Positions 1 to 11,019 of a stretch of 64,000 bases of DNA are shown in pieces; the first letter of the stretch is position 1, and every line of letters starts with the position of its first letter. Position numbers and translations under genes: made by a program. The notes beneath the pieces were generated by a model. It saw only the letters and a program-made list of their open reading frames with translations, was not told where the DNA came from and did not search any database. This DNA comes from Theropithecus gelada (lineage: Eukaryota > Chordata > Mammalia > Primates > Cercopithecidae): positions 32,536,573 to 32,600,572 of the forward strand of contig NC_037670.1 in the NCBI RefSeq assembly GCF_003255815.1, read 5' to 3'.

Positions 1-247
1 GGGTCTCACAATCATGGCAGAAGACGAAAGGCATGTCTCACATTGTGGCAGGCAGAGAGAATGAGAGCCAAGCAAAAAGGAAAACCCCTCATAAACCCAT
101 CAGATCTCATGAGTTATTCACTACCAGCATAACAGTATGGGGAAAACCTCCCTTGTGTTTCAGTTATCTCCCACTAGGTCCCTCCCACAACAATGGGAGC
201 TACAATTCAAGATGAGATTTGGGTGGGGATATCACCAAAGCATATCA
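1..247 (-). mobile_element. MaLR (THE1/MST-type) LTR, cut by window edge
   Basis: The sequence reads as the reverse complement of a THE1/MST LTR: an 'AATCATGGCAGAAGACGAAAGG' -like stretch, 'TCTCATGAGTTATTCACTA', 'CTCCCACTAGGTCCCTCCCACA', then 'GAGATTTGGGTGGGGAT' near the LTR 5' end. It matches the LTRs at 2307, 4272, 23763, 55663 and 57240 by eye. Its R/U5 side lies outside the window, so it may be a solo LTR or one end of a provirus. Subfamily is not resolved. Confidence 0.8.
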
Positions 248-2306
248 GATGGTTTCAATGGCAAATCATTCAAAATAGTTGAAAAAATTAAGTCTACATA
301 AAATCTTTCAGAAACATAAAGTATAAAAAACACACAAACTCATCTTATGAGGTCAATATTATTTTAATACAGATCCATACAAGGACATTACAATGATGGA
401 AAATTACAAACTAATATCTCTCATAAGCAGAGTCACAATAATCCTAAAACAATCTATAAATCTAATCCAGCAATGTATTAAAAGTATAATGCATCATGAT
501 CAAGGAGATTTTCCCCAGGAATGCAAAGTTGGTTTGACATTTAAAATTAACCAATGCAAATTGATTGCATCAACAGGAAAAAGAAAAAAACTATACAGTC
601 ATCTCAATAAATGCATAAAATACCCTTTGGAAATAATGAACATGTCCTCATGACAAGAGCTTTCAACAAACATGTTTTAGAAGAGAACATTCACAGTTTG
701 ATAATAGGCAACTGCAGGAAACCTATAGCTTGAAACATTTAATTTTACTCACTGATGAAAGACTGAATGCTACTTCCACTTAAGATGAGGGACAAGACAA
801 AGATTTTGCTTTGATTGCTTCTATTCAACAGTGTACTGGAGGTTCTACCTAGCCAAAAAACATTAAAAAAAAAGTCATACATATTTTTTAGGAAGAAATT
901 ATATTGTATTTATTTGCAGATGACATTAGCATGTATACAATATATGAATTTATTTCATATGAAAATATAAAATTTACAAATATCTGATAAGACTAATAAG
1001 TGAATTAATAAGACTGTAAGATATGAAATCAATATACAGAAAAAAATAGAATTCTGTATAAAGTGATAAATAGAAATTTCCATTTAAACTAGCACCAAAA
1101 CATAAAATAGTTATGAATCTAGCAAAACATATGCAGGATTGCAGAGTTTAGGTATAATGAAAACTACAGAGTTTAGGTAAAATGAGAACTACAATAGTAT
1201 AATGAAAACTACAAAACTGAGAGACATTAAAGAATGTCGAAGTAAATGAGGAGATACAGCATGCTCAAAGAACAGAAAACTCATTGCTTTTAAGATACTA
1301 TTTCTCTCCAAATTGACTGTAGATTTGACATAATCCCAGTAAAAATCATATTGGGATTTTATTTGTAGAAATTGGCAAACTTATTTGAAAATGTATATAA
1401 AAATGCAAAAGGAGTCAAATTGTCCATTTTGAAAATAAAGTACAAAGTTTGAGGATTCAAAATCTGATTTCAAGGTTTACCATAAAGCTATAATAATGAA
1501 GACACTGTGGTATTGGCCTAAGGATAGGCATATAGATTAATGGAACAGAAGCATGACTCCAGAAGTAAATTTATATAAATAAGATTAATTGACTTTTGAG
1601 AAAGGAGTCATAATGATTCAATGGGAAAGGACAGTCTTTTCAACCAGTTGCTCCAGGACGGTTGGACATTCATAGGAAAATTGAAATATAAAAGCAAAAT
1701 ACACACACACGTACGTACGTACATATATAGAGAGAGACCCAAAGTCTGCATGATATACCAAGAGATTTTCAGCTAAATTTGTCTTCATCAAAATTAAAAA
1801 CATCTGTTTCCAAAGACTTTAATAAGAAAATGAAATTAAAAGTCACAGACTGGAAGAAAATATTGGAAAAACACATACTTTGATAGAGGATTTGAATCTT
1901 AGTCTTCTGTATAAAAAAACAGTAAAAATGTAATTATAATGAGATAACACATATAGAAAATGGTCAAAAGATTTGAACAGACACCTCTAAAGGAGAAGTA
2001 TGGGAGGCAAAAAGTACATGAGGGAAATGTTTAATATTATTACTCATTAGAGAAATGCAAACTGAATCCACAACGGGACACCATTACATGCCAACTAGAA
2101 TAGACATAATAATAATGATAATACACACAGTGCTGTTGAGACTGTGAAACAAGCGAGATTTTCATACATTGCTATTGGAATGCAAAATGGTATAGCCACT
2201 GTGGAAAATAGTTTGTTAGTTTTTTATAATGTTAAACATGCAGTTACCATATAAACCAGTAATCCCATGCGTAGGTATTTACCTAAGAATATTGAAAACA
2301 TATTTT
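248..2306 (+). mobile_element. Old L1 LINE, ORF2 part (first segment)
   Basis: This is heavily mutated L1 in sense orientation. Around 560-630 it resembles the ORF2 reverse-transcriptase region ('CATCTCAATAAATGCATAAAA', cf. the L1 'ISIDAEKAFD' segment). At 2040-2300 it resembles the distal ORF2 part ('AGAAATGCAAACTGAATCC', 'GGAATGCAAAATGGTATAGCCACTGTGG', 'ACCTAAGAATATTGAAAACA'). No long open frame survives. It continues after the MaLR insertion at 4637. A small local duplication of 'TTTAGGTA(T/A)AATGA(A/G)AACTAC' occurs at about 1145-1215. Confidence 0.75.
1690..1735. repeat. CA / CGTA / TA / GA simple repeat
   Basis: A short composite microsatellite of (AC)n, (GTAC)n, (TA)n and (GA)n runs lies inside the old L1. 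Confidence 0.85.
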
Positions 2307-2665
2307 ATTAGTCTGTTTTCACACTGCCTTAAAGATACTGCCTGAGATTGGGTAATTTATAAGGAAAAAAGATTTAATCGACTCATAGTTCTGCATGGCT
2401 GAAGAGGCCTCGGGAAACTTACAATCATAGCAGAAGGTAAAAGGGAAGCAAGTCACGTCTTACATGGTGGCAAGAGAGAGAGAGCACACAGGGGAACCTA
2501 CCACTTGTAAAACCAGCTCTCATGAGGAGTTCCTCACTATCACAAGATCAGCATGGTGGAAACCACCCCCATGATCCAATCACCCCCCACCAGGTCCCTT
2601 CCTCAACATGTGGGGATTACAATTCAAGAAGAGATTTGGGTGGGGCCACAGGGCCAAACTACATC
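2307..2665 (-). repeat. 3' LTR of the MaLR provirus
   Basis: This is the first of the two long terminal repeats flanking the internal region. It includes the typical 'TGGGTAATTTATAA' and 'CACCAGGTCCCTTCCTC' words, in reverse orientation. Confidence 0.85.
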
Positions 2666-4271
2666 CTTCTGCCCTTGGCTTCTCCCAAATCTCGTGTCCT
2701 TTTCACATTTCAAAACCAATCATGCCTTCCTAACAGTCCCACAAAGTCTTAACTTATTCCAGAATTAACCCCAAAGTCCAAGTCCAAAGTCTCATCTGAG
2801 ACAAGGCAAGTCCTTTCTGCCTATGAGCCTATAAATAAAAAACAATTTAGTTACTTCCAAGATACAGTGGGGGTACAGGCATTGGGTAAATGTTCACATT
2901 CCAAGAGGGAGAAATTGGCCAGAACAAAAAGGCTACAGACCCCATGTAGTGCAGTCATTAATTATTAAAGCTCCAAAATAATCTCCTTTGAAGTCATGTC
3001 CCACATCCAGGACACACTGATGCAAGGGGTGGGCTCCTAATGACTTGGGCAGCTTCACTCCTGTGACTCTGCAGGGTATAGTCCTCATGGCTGCTTTCAC
3101 AGGCTGGCATTGAGTGTCTGTGGCTTTTCCAAGTACACAATGCAAGCTGTTGGTGAATCTACATTTCTGGGGTCTGGAGGATGGTGACCTTCTCATGGCT
3201 CCACCAGACAGTGATCCAGTGGGGACTCTGTGTGGGGGCTCATACCTCACAGTTCCCTTCTGCACTGCCCTAGCAGAGGTTCTCCATGAGGGCTCTGCCC
3301 CTGCAGCTGACTATTGCTTGGACATCCAGGTATTTCCATATATCCTCTGAAATTTAGACAGAGGTTCCCAAACCTCAACTTTTGTTTTCTGCACATCTGC
3401 AGGCCCAATACCACTTGCAAGCCACCAATGCTTGGGACTTGCACCCTCTGAAGCAACAGCTAGAGCTATACCCTGGCCTCTATTAGCCATGGCTGGAGCT
3501 GGAGCTTCTGGGATACAAGGCATCAAGTCCCGAAGCTGCACTGAGCAGCCAAACCCTGATCCTGATGTATGAAGCCATTTTTCCCTCCTAGGCCTCCAGG
3601 CTGGTGATGAGTGTGGCTCCTGTAAAGGTCTCTGACATGCCCCTGAGATGTTTTCCCCATTGTCTTGGCTATTGACATTCAGCTCCTCGTTACTTATGAA
3701 AACTTCTGCAGCCAACTTGAATTCCTCCACAGAAAATGGGTATTCCTTTTCTATCACATGGTCAGGCTGCAAATTTTCCAAATCTTTATGCTCTACTTTT
3801 TAAAATAAGTTCCAACTTCAAACCATATCTTTATGAATACACATAACTGAATGCTTTCAGAATAAGCCAGGTCACATGTTGAATGTTCTGCTGCTTAGAA
3901 ATGTCTTCCACCAGATACCCTAAATCATCTCTCTCAAGTTCAAAGTTCCATAGATCTCTAGAGCAGGGGAAAAATGCCACTAGCTTCTTTGCTAAAGCAT
4001 AGCAAGAGTGATTTTTGCTCCAGTTCCCAATAAATTCCTCATCTCCATCTGAGACCACCTCAGCATGGACTTCATTGTCCACATCACTATGAGCATTTTG
4101 GTCAAAACCATTCAACAAGTCTCTAGGAAGTTCCAAACTTTCCACATCTTCCTGTCTTCTTCTAAGCCCTCCAAACTGTTCCAACCTCTACCTGTTACCC
4201 AGTTCCAATGTCACTTCCATATTTTCAGTTTATTTTTATAGCAGTACCCAACTCTGCTGGTACCAATTCTC

Positions 4272-4636
4272 TGTATTAGTCTGTTTTCACACTGCTATGA
4301 AGATACTACATAAGACTGGGTAATTTATAAAGAACATGGTTTAATTGACTCACAGTTCCTTATGGTTGGAGAGGCATCAGGAAATTTACGTCATGGTGGA
4401 AGGTGAAGGGGAAGCAAGGTACGTGTTACATGGTGGCAGGAGAGAGAGTACACACAGGGGAAACTGGGACTTTTAAAACCATCAGACCTCATGAGAAATC
4501 CCTCACTCTCATGAGAACAGCATGGGGGAAACCATCCTCATGATCCAATCACCTCCCACCAGGTCCCTTCCTCCACATGTGTGGATTAGAATTAGAGATG
4601 AGATTTGAATGGGCACACAGAGCCAAACCATATTAC
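4272..4636 (-). repeat. 5' LTR of the MaLR provirus
   Basis: This is the second LTR, similar in order to 2307-2665, beginning 'TGTATTAGTCTGTTTTCACA'. As the element is reversed, this is the promoter-side LTR. Confidence 0.85.
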
Positions 4637-5430
4637 ACATGTCCACAATATTATCTGTATGTGAATGTTTATAGCAGTTTTATCCATAGTAACTCCAGAC
4701 TCAAAATCATCTAAATATCCATTTTCTAGTGTATAGCATGTATACAATGAAGTACCACTTGGCAATAAAAGGAAATGAACGACTGGAATATGCAACAACA
4801 TGGATGAATCTCAAAAGCATTATGCTCTGTGAAGGAAGTTAAACACAGAAGACAACATAATGTATAAGTCCATTTATCATGCAGTTCAAAAAATAAGACT
4901 ATCCTATAGTTTAAATATCTGTTCCTAACAGAAATTTAAATATTGGGGAAGCAGATTGATCCAAAGGAGCACAGGAGAATTTCTAGAAATAATGGAAACA
5001 CTCTATCTCAATCAATTGGTGATTACATGACTATAAGTTTGTCATCACTCACTGAACTGGGAAGCCGAGGCAGGAAGATTGCATGAGGCCAGGAGTTTAA
5101 GACTAAACTGGACAACACAGTGAGAATCTGCCTCTATAAAAAAAAAAAAAAAAAAGAAAAAAATTAGCTAGGAGTGGTGGTGTGCACTTGTAGTCCTAAC
5201 CACTCAGGAGGCTGAGGCAGGAGAATCACTTGAGCTTAGGAGTTTGAGGCTACAGTGAGCTATGATCACACTGCTGCACTCTGGCCTGGGCAGCAAAGCA
5301 AGCCCTTGCCCCCTCCACTAAAAAAAAGAACAGAAAGGAAAAAACTCATTGAACTGTACACCTAAAAATGGTGAATTTCATTTTATGGGAACTGTATATC
5401 CATAGATCTGACTTCAAACAAATAGTCAAA
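4637..5430 (+). mobile_element. Old L1 LINE, 3' segment
   Basis: This continues the L1 begun at 248. 'GGCAATAAAAGGAAATGAACGACTGG', 'ATGGATGAATCTCAAAAGCATTATG' and, after the Alu, 'TTGAACTGTACACCTAAAAATGG' are words of the 3' end of L1M-type elements. It is split by the MaLR upstream and by the Alu at 5060-5343. Confidence 0.75.
5060..5343 (+). mobile_element. AluJ-like SINE, 5'-truncated
   Basis: Two Alu arms ('GAAGCCGAGGCAGG', 'GAGGCTGAGGCAGGAGAATCACTTGAG') are joined by an A-rich linker at 5138-5163. It is flanked by a 13-bp target-site duplication (ACTCACTGAACTG at 5047-5059; ACTCATTGAACTG at 5344-5356), placing it inside the older L1. Confidence 0.85.
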
Positions 5431-5894
5431 CAACTGACCAGAGGAATATATTAGCAACATATGAAAGACAAAGGCATACAAAAAGAATGCACAAATATCT
5501 CTAAAAATACATTTGAAAGAACGAAGGACTCCATAGAATAATGGCTAAAAGATAACCAAATATGAGAAACTAAAACAGGTCTGGGTTGTACAGCTAAGTG
5601 ATGGAGCCAGGATTCAAACTGTGCCAGCCTAAATCCAAGAGCCTTGATCCTAACTACCATGCTAAAATTGAAATTTTATATGTCCAGCAATTGCATCTAA
5701 ATATATATGTTCCAGAAGCCCTAGATGGTGGGTACAAGGGCCTATACAGAAGTATATTTCTTATCACGTGGTTTGTGACAGTAAAAAATCAAGGGAGATA
5801 TATCAATAAAATATTTTTTATACAGTAGAATTCTATAAATTTGTAACAAGGAATAAACTAGATCTGTGTATCATAGCAACATGATTATTTGCAT
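5431..5894. other. Unassigned intergenic sequence
   Basis: AT-rich, with no gene or repeat that I can name. It may be further L1-derived sequence. Confidence 0.4.
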
Positions 5895-6112
5895 AAAGTC
5901 TGACAATGGTGTCAGTATCGCACTTCAAATCTCATCTCTGCTACTAACTACATGGGTTACTTTGGGCAAGTAACTCAACCTGTTTGTGTCTCAACTTCTC
6001 ATCCATAAAATATGTACCGTATAGAATTATTATGAGGATTAAGTGAGTTACTATTTGTGATAAAGTGCTAAGACCAGTGCCTGGCATTTAAAAGTGCTAC
6101 TGTAGTGATGAT
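5895..6112 (+). mobile_element. MIR SINE
   Basis: The MIR core is recognisable: 'TACTTTGGGCAAGTAACTCAACCTG', 'TTATTATGAGGATTAAGTGAGTTA', 'AGTGCCTGGCA'. This is an ancient mammal-wide repeat. Confidence 0.75.
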
Positions 6113-6239
6113 GTATACACAAATATATAAATGTCAACTTGGATATGTTTTAGATATTTTTATTTAAATATATTTAATATAAAAAGAAAGGTACAGAGAT
6201 ATATATGTATATGTATCCAATAAGATGACATTATTGTAA

Positions 6240-6782
6240 CTTAAAACAACAATAAATGGTATAAACCGATAAATATATGTATAGACAATTTCCTGGAATG
6301 TTATGCAAAAATGAATGCATTATTCTGATGCCTTTGGAAAGATGTGAAGAAGAATCAGACTGAGAGACTGGCCCACAAGGGGTCTCTCTCTGTAAGGTAG
6401 TGAATAGAATGGTGGTTACCATAGGCTTGCAAGGGTAGCGGAAAGAAGGACAGAGAGGTGTTGGTTAATGGGTGCAAAACATAGTTAGATATCTATATCT
6501 ATATATATCTCTATCTATATATATCTATATATATAAGATCTAGTGTTCAGTAACAGTAGGGCAACTGTGATTAACGATAATGTATTGCATATTTCAAAAT
6601 AACTAGAAAAGTAGATTTGGAATGTTCTCAATGCAAAAAATGATAAATGTTTAAGGTGATGGATATGCCCGTTACCAGATTTGATCATTATACATCGTGT
6701 GCCTGTATCGAAATATCACATGTACCCCATAAATATGTACAACTGTCATGTATCCATAAACATTTAAAATAAAAAAGAGAAA
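6240..6782 (+). mobile_element. L1 3' end (L1MA/L1PB-like)
   Basis: Words of the L1 3' untranslated region are present: 'AGAATGGTGGTTACCATAGG', 'GGTTAATGGGTGCAAAACA', 'AATATCACATGTACCCCATAAATATG', ending in an A-rich tail. A (TATC)n tract at 6482-6537 interrupts it. Confidence 0.8.
6482..6537. repeat. (ATCT)n/(TA)n microsatellite
   Basis: Imperfect 'ATATCTATATCT' units lie inside the L1 3' region. Confidence 0.85.
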
Positions 6783-6946
6783 GATGAACGCAAATCTGAC
6801 AACGTGCTGACAATTGTGAGTTTAGGCATCCGGAAAACTACTCTAGAATTTCCTTTAATTTTCTATGTTTTCAGTAAATGCAAGGGTAAGGTCTCAGAAG
6901 AGATAAGAAGAACCGAGAGGTGTGTAAGTAGAGCTGTTTATAAACC

Positions 6947-7217
6947 TTTTGTTTGTCGCCCAGACTGGAGTGCAGTGGCATGATCTCGGCTCACTGCAAC
7001 CTCTGCCTTCCAGTTTCAAGCGATTCTCCTGCCTCAGCCTCCCCAGTAGCTGGGATTACAGGTGTCCGCCACTACGCCTGGCTAATTTTTGTATTCTTAG
7101 TAGAGACGGGGTTTCACCATGTTGGAAAGGCTGGTCTCAAACTCCTGACCTCGTGATCCACCTCCCTCGGCCTCCCAAAGTGCTGGGATTACAGGCGTGA
7201 GCCACCGTGCCCCGCCT
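6947..7217 (-). mobile_element. Alu SINE (AluS-like), reverse
   Basis: A complete reverse-orientation Alu body runs from 'TCGCCCAGACTGGAGTGCAG' to 'GAGCCACCGTGCCCCGCC'. The poly(T) tail is almost absent. A probable short duplication 'ACCTTTT' flanks it. Confidence 0.93.
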
Positions 7218-7895
7218 GACCTTTTTATTTCAAATGAAAGTCATGGATGATGAGGGTCTGAAGACATAAAAATTGATGAATTTGAAGCAGGAAGAGCTGT
7301 AGTGAAGTTAGAGGAGGTGCCAGGGCCTGGAAAAGTCTCAAACAATGAGGCAGGATGACCTCTGAGAAAGCCACAGGCCTGAGTAGACTTGCATGGGGGA
7401 CTGGGGAAGAGACCATGAACAGGATAGTCTAGGGAGTTCCCATCAAGCCCTTTACTCAGTAGTGGGTCCTTCATAGTGAGCATTAAGGTTTAATAGATAC
7501 ATTTCCCCTTGGGTGAGAATTTTAAAAATAAAATCTAGTGTAAAGCAGCTGTTATGAAGAAGATTCTTTAGTGACCAGACAATAAAAAGGCTCTTCTAGG
7601 TCTAGAGAAACCACAAAATTAAAAAGTGAACAGAAAGTAAAAAAGATGTAGGGCAGAATATATGGATTTCTACTATGTCTGCTACTGCTTAATATTTGGC
7701 TAATTTGAAAGCTTTTGAAGAATCTCTGGAAACATTGCAATAGAAGATTGTCAGTTTAAAACTTCTGCTACATTACTAAGTTAACTTGGAAAACCAATCA
7801 CTTTCCAAGTAATTCAGATCATAAGCTAGTTGTGGCTACTGTGCACTCTAATGATAGTTTTATTCTTTCTAGTGTGGTTATGCCTAAATTTCTAA
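7218..7895. other. Unassigned intergenic sequence
   Basis: I see no coding gene. Short open frames here lack any family signature. Confidence 0.4.
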
Positions 7896-8092
7896 AGAGA
7901 AAAGAGGAAGAAGAAAGAAAGAGAGAAAGAGAGAAGAGACAGAAAGAGAGAGGGAGGAAGGGAGGGAGGGAGAGAGAGAGGGAGGGAGGGAAAGAAAAGA
8001 AAGAAAAAGAAAAGAGGGAGGGAGGGAAAAAAAGAAAAAGGGGAGGGAGGGAAAGGAAGGAAGGAAAGAAGGAAGGAAGGGAGAAAAGATTT
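7896..8092. repeat. Polypurine (GGGA/GAAA)n low-complexity tract
   Basis: About 195 bases of almost pure A/G on the + strand, with GGGAGGGA blocks. Apparent long open frames over it on both strands are composition artefacts (K/E/R-rich or S/F/L-rich). Such mirror-like purine tracts can adopt triplex DNA. Confidence 0.95.
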
Positions 8093-10094
8093 CAATATCA
8101 TTTTCCCTGACATATCAAGATAGTGAATTTTTCCTTCTATACTAACACTTTGCCTATGTATGTAGAGCACGTAGAGTATTTTATTAGTTCCAGAATCCAC
8201 TTTTGAACTGTTAAGGTTACTCTAGTTTTGTTTTGCTTTTTCTGCCTTTCAGATGGACACATTTATTAGCATTCGTGAGTTGTTCATTAGCATTTGTACA
8301 AAGTGCACAAGTAACTCCTAATAAAACGTGTTAACCCAATTAGGAATGGGTGGAGGGACTGTTAATTGGAATTGACTTATTCCCAAGTTATTTTAGTGTT
8401 TATTCCCAGACATAGGGAGCTGGTCTAGAAAGGCAAGAACTTTTCAATATTAGAAAGTTGTTTTTTTTTTTTTTAGCAAAAACAAAATGTAGTAAAAAAA
8501 AAAAAAGGAAAATATTTCTCATTTTAAATGTGTTAAAAGCTGCCATTATAAGGAATCCCACGTGTTGGGGGTGGTGCATACTTTTTAGTAAATTTAATAG
8601 GTGTCCATTCATAAAGCACAGCTTTATTTTACTTCAGTGAATCAGAGTGATGGCTTAAGTATTGCACAAGGGCACTTCATGTGATGCATGCCACACTTTG
8701 GATTCTGCATGGGAGAGATAATCATAAAACAAAGTAACTAAGTGCTCTGAAGCAGCATGCTTTGGAATAAAGCAAGTTAATTTTCAGGTAGTTAAGAGGC
8801 TCTCTTTTCAATAACAATGGTGAATGCCATTTCCCTTAGTTAAACCAAATAAAATGTCAGATTCAAAAGAAGAAGAATAGGCACAGATAAGAAGCCTCTT
8901 CCCCCCATTAATCTAAACATGGATTACCAAGATTCTTTTCTTTTTCTTGGGCTAGGAAGTGAAATATACTTCAAATGTATAAAGATCAGTAAGGCATAGA
9001 ATTCCCCTGTTGAACACTATTCAATGTGAATATCCTTAGGAAAGGTAAATAAGACTTAGGCTTTTATATGTTAGTATAAATAAGCTTAATAGTTTCTTTT
9101 CTGAGACAAGTTAAAGTTGAATTTACTTTTATGTTTGCAAGGTGTTTGCAACTTGACTCTGAATAAGAAAACCATGATTAAAGCTTCAATTTTGCTTCTG
9201 TCTTACTGAGAAATTAGGGGAAAGTTAATGAAGCTCTCTGAGAGGTAATTTTTCCATGTATGGGTTGACCAGAGGATGTTTAAAGACCCATATAACTCTA
9301 ATACTTCAAGTTAAAAGCTTCAGAAAAATGTTAACAATTCCTCAAAGTTTAAGTATAAATTAATAATTGCAGCCAAGAATCTGTTCTTTCATCCAGAAAA
9401 GAATAATTGAAAAATAAAACAAAACAAAAAACTATGAGTTGATTTAGAGCATAACCATAGAATAATGCTTGCTATAAGATAGGCTCATCAGAAAATATAT
9501 GAGAAACTTCGATTTAAAGTCTTACTGAAAAGATTGTGTTTATTGTTTCCTAAGTGAGTGTCATCTAATGTAACCTCTTGTTAAGGAAGATGCCTGGTAT
9601 GGAGACCCGAGATAATGGTGCACACCTCAATTCTGATCCTGAGTTCTTAAGATACCAGTAAGAGGTTTAACTGACAGATTGCTGAGACTACTGAATATAG
9701 TTAGTATTTGGAGAAATCCACTGTTTCTAGTAACAAGTAATATGCTTGTGTGGAAAAAAAAGGACAAACTATTTTCAGTACTAACCACTTATGCTCCTGA
9801 TAACTTAATGGAAGTAAAGAAAGAATTTTGTGTGATTCCATTTGGTACAATAAGGACTTACTGTACTCAAATAATAAGAGGCAAGATACTCATAAATGTG
9901 ATGACATATAACATTGAAGGTCAAACCACAGTGAATTCCAGGGGAAAAAAAAACTGAGTGGCTTCCTTCTAAGTGTTCCAGAGTGACTAAAATACAGCTA
10001 AGTATATGAAGATGTGATAAATTAAACAATAACCTAGAGAAGCATTTTTATAATAAAAGATGAGCAAGGAGGAGGGAGTGTCCAGACAGTAGAC
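8093..10094. other. Upstream flank of KRTAP13-2, no gene seen
   Basis: Mostly single-copy-looking AT-rich DNA, with an adjacent T-run (8460-8475) and A-run (8494-8505) that could pair. No coding signature. Distal control elements of KRTAP13-2 could be here but cannot be identified by eye. Confidence 0.4.
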
Positions 10095-10104
10095 ACACCC
10101 AGGT
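10095..10104 (+). promoter_or_regulatory. ACACCCAGGT box upstream of KRTAP13-2 TATA
   Basis: The same 10-mer precedes the TATA of KRTAP27-1 (39654-39663), with similar spacing to TATA (9 versus 7 bases). A partial version (ACACCCAG) lies at 28443-28450, upstream of KRTAP23-1. It is likely a shared KRTAP promoter element; the binding factor is unknown to me. Confidence 0.45.
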
Positions 10105-10113
10105 CTAAGATCA

Positions 10114-10120
10114 TATATAG
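10114..10120 (+). promoter_or_regulatory. TATA box of KRTAP13-2
   Basis: TATATAG lies 85 bases before the ATG. This is the usual arrangement in single-exon KRTAP genes with a short 5' leader, and predicts a start of transcription near 10143-10147. Confidence 0.8.
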
Positions 10121-10198
10121 CTTGTAGTACAGACTATGACATTCAAACTCAGATAATCTTTCCACTATAACTCAACTGAACTCACATCTTCTGTCAAC

Positions 10199-10726
10199 AT
10201 GTCCTACAACTGCTGCTCTGAAAACTTCTCCTCCCGCTCCTTTGGCGGCTACCTGCGCTACCCAGCCTCCTCCTGTGGCTTTTCCTATCCCAGCAGCCTG
10301 GTCTGCAGCACTGACCTCTGCTCTCCCAGCACCTGCCAGCTGGGTTCCTCTCTCTACAGGGGCCGTCAGGAGACCTGCTGGGAGCCCACCAGCTGCGAGA
10401 CGTCCTTTGTGGAGTCCAGCCCCTGCCAGACCTCCTGCTACCGCCCCAGAACCTCCTTGCTCTGCAGTCTCTGCCAGACCCCTTACTCTGGGTCTCTAAG
10501 CTTTGGATCCAGCAGCTGCCGCTCCCTGGGCTATGGATTGAGGAACTGCTACTCAGTGGGCTGTGGGTCCAGTGGCTTCAGATCCCTGGGTTATGGAGGC
10601 TGTGGCTTCCCTCCCCTAGGCTATGGCTCTGGATTCTGCCACCCAACCTACTTGGCTTCTAGGAGCTGCCAGTCTCCTTGTTACAGACCAGCCTATGGAT
10701 CAATCTTCTGTAGATCAACTTGCTGA
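10199..10726 (+). CDS. KRTAP13-2: Keratin-associated protein 13-2
   Basis: This encodes a 175-residue high-sulfur hair keratin-associated protein. KAPs form the matrix between keratin filaments in the hair cortex and are cross-linked by disulfides. The protein opens MSYNCCSENFSSRSFGGYLR, has about 21 cysteines (12%), a CxPSTCQLGSSLYRG block, a 'ESSPCQTSCYRPR' block, and a C-terminal half of Ser/Gly/Tyr repeats built on SLGYG, ending FCRSTC. Length and order of blocks match KRTAP13-2 as I recall it; KRTAP13-1/13-3/13-4 are close paralogs, so the assignment rests on sequence plus position beside KRTAP23-1 and KRTAP27-1. The ATG follows a TATA box by 85 bases and the frame is a single exon. No disabling change is seen. 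A few positions lack cysteine (for example F15 in 'RSFGG', where paralogs have Cys). Confidence 0.93.
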   Translation: MSYNCCSENFSSRSFGGYLRYPASSCGFSYPSSLVCSTDLCSPSTCQLGSSLYRGRQETCWEPTSCETSFVESSPCQTSCYRPRTSLLCSLCQTPYSGSLSFGSSSCRSLGYGLRNCYSVGCGSSGFRSLGYGGCGFPPLGYGSGFCHPTYLASRSCQSPCYRPAYGSIFCRSTC

Positions 10727-10993
10727 ATTTCCAGACTTTTAAGCAAAATGCCTCAGTCTCTATGTAGAGCTGTTATCATAGGCTTTTCCAGCAATGTGAG
10801 CTAACCCCTCTTACTATAGCTCTTCATCCTTTCTGTGGCATCAAGTACTGGCTGGACAGGCTAGTTCTTTCAGACTGTGAAGTTAATGAATGTGCAAAAT
10901 ATAGAGTCAAATGTCTATAATTTTGAAACAAGTGATTCGTTATTACATAAGTTCATCTTATAAAGTATATGGAAGTTCAGTTTTGTTTCACCT

Positions 10994-10999
10994 AATAAA
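10994..10999 (+). promoter_or_regulatory. PolyA signal of KRTAP13-2
   Basis: AATAAA lies 268 bases after the stop codon and is the first canonical signal downstream. It would give a 3' UTR of about 290 bases. Confidence 0.6.
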
Positions 11000-11019
11000 T
11001 TCATTTACTGTTGATTCCA

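Larger units (their letters stand above)
2307..4636 (-). mobile_element. MaLR (THE1/MST-type) provirus with both LTRs
   Basis: This is a full-length non-autonomous ERVL-MaLR element on the minus strand, inserted into an older L1. Two related LTRs flank it: 2307-2665 and 4272-4636, both starting (as seen on +) with 'ATTAGTCTGTTTTCACACTG' and ending near 'CC(A)AAC(C)ATA/TACA'. The internal part holds gag-like minus-strand reading frames, at 3831-4184 (residues such as 'LPRDLLNGFDQN' and 'SRDLWNFEL') and 3311-3781. Comparable frames occur in the second MaLR copy at 55663-57583. Frames are disrupted between segments. This is an ancient copy with no evident coding capacity. The exact subfamily needs a repeat library. 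Confidence 0.88.

Noticed and set aside
3311..4184. Possible host gene on the minus strand (frames of 156 and 117 codons)
   Set aside because: Both frames recur in the second MaLR element and are flanked by LTRs. They are retroelement internal sequence.
7832..8200. Overlapping 92- and 102-codon open frames on both strands
   Set aside because: They run over the polypurine tract and have K/E/R or S/F/L composition only; low-complexity artefacts.
9679..9957. 92-codon frame just before KRTAP13-2
   Set aside because: No family signature, no promoter, AT-rich codons. Likely chance.
10242..10499. 85-codon Pro/Ala-rich frame within KRTAP13-2
   Set aside because: Shadow of the real gene in another frame.
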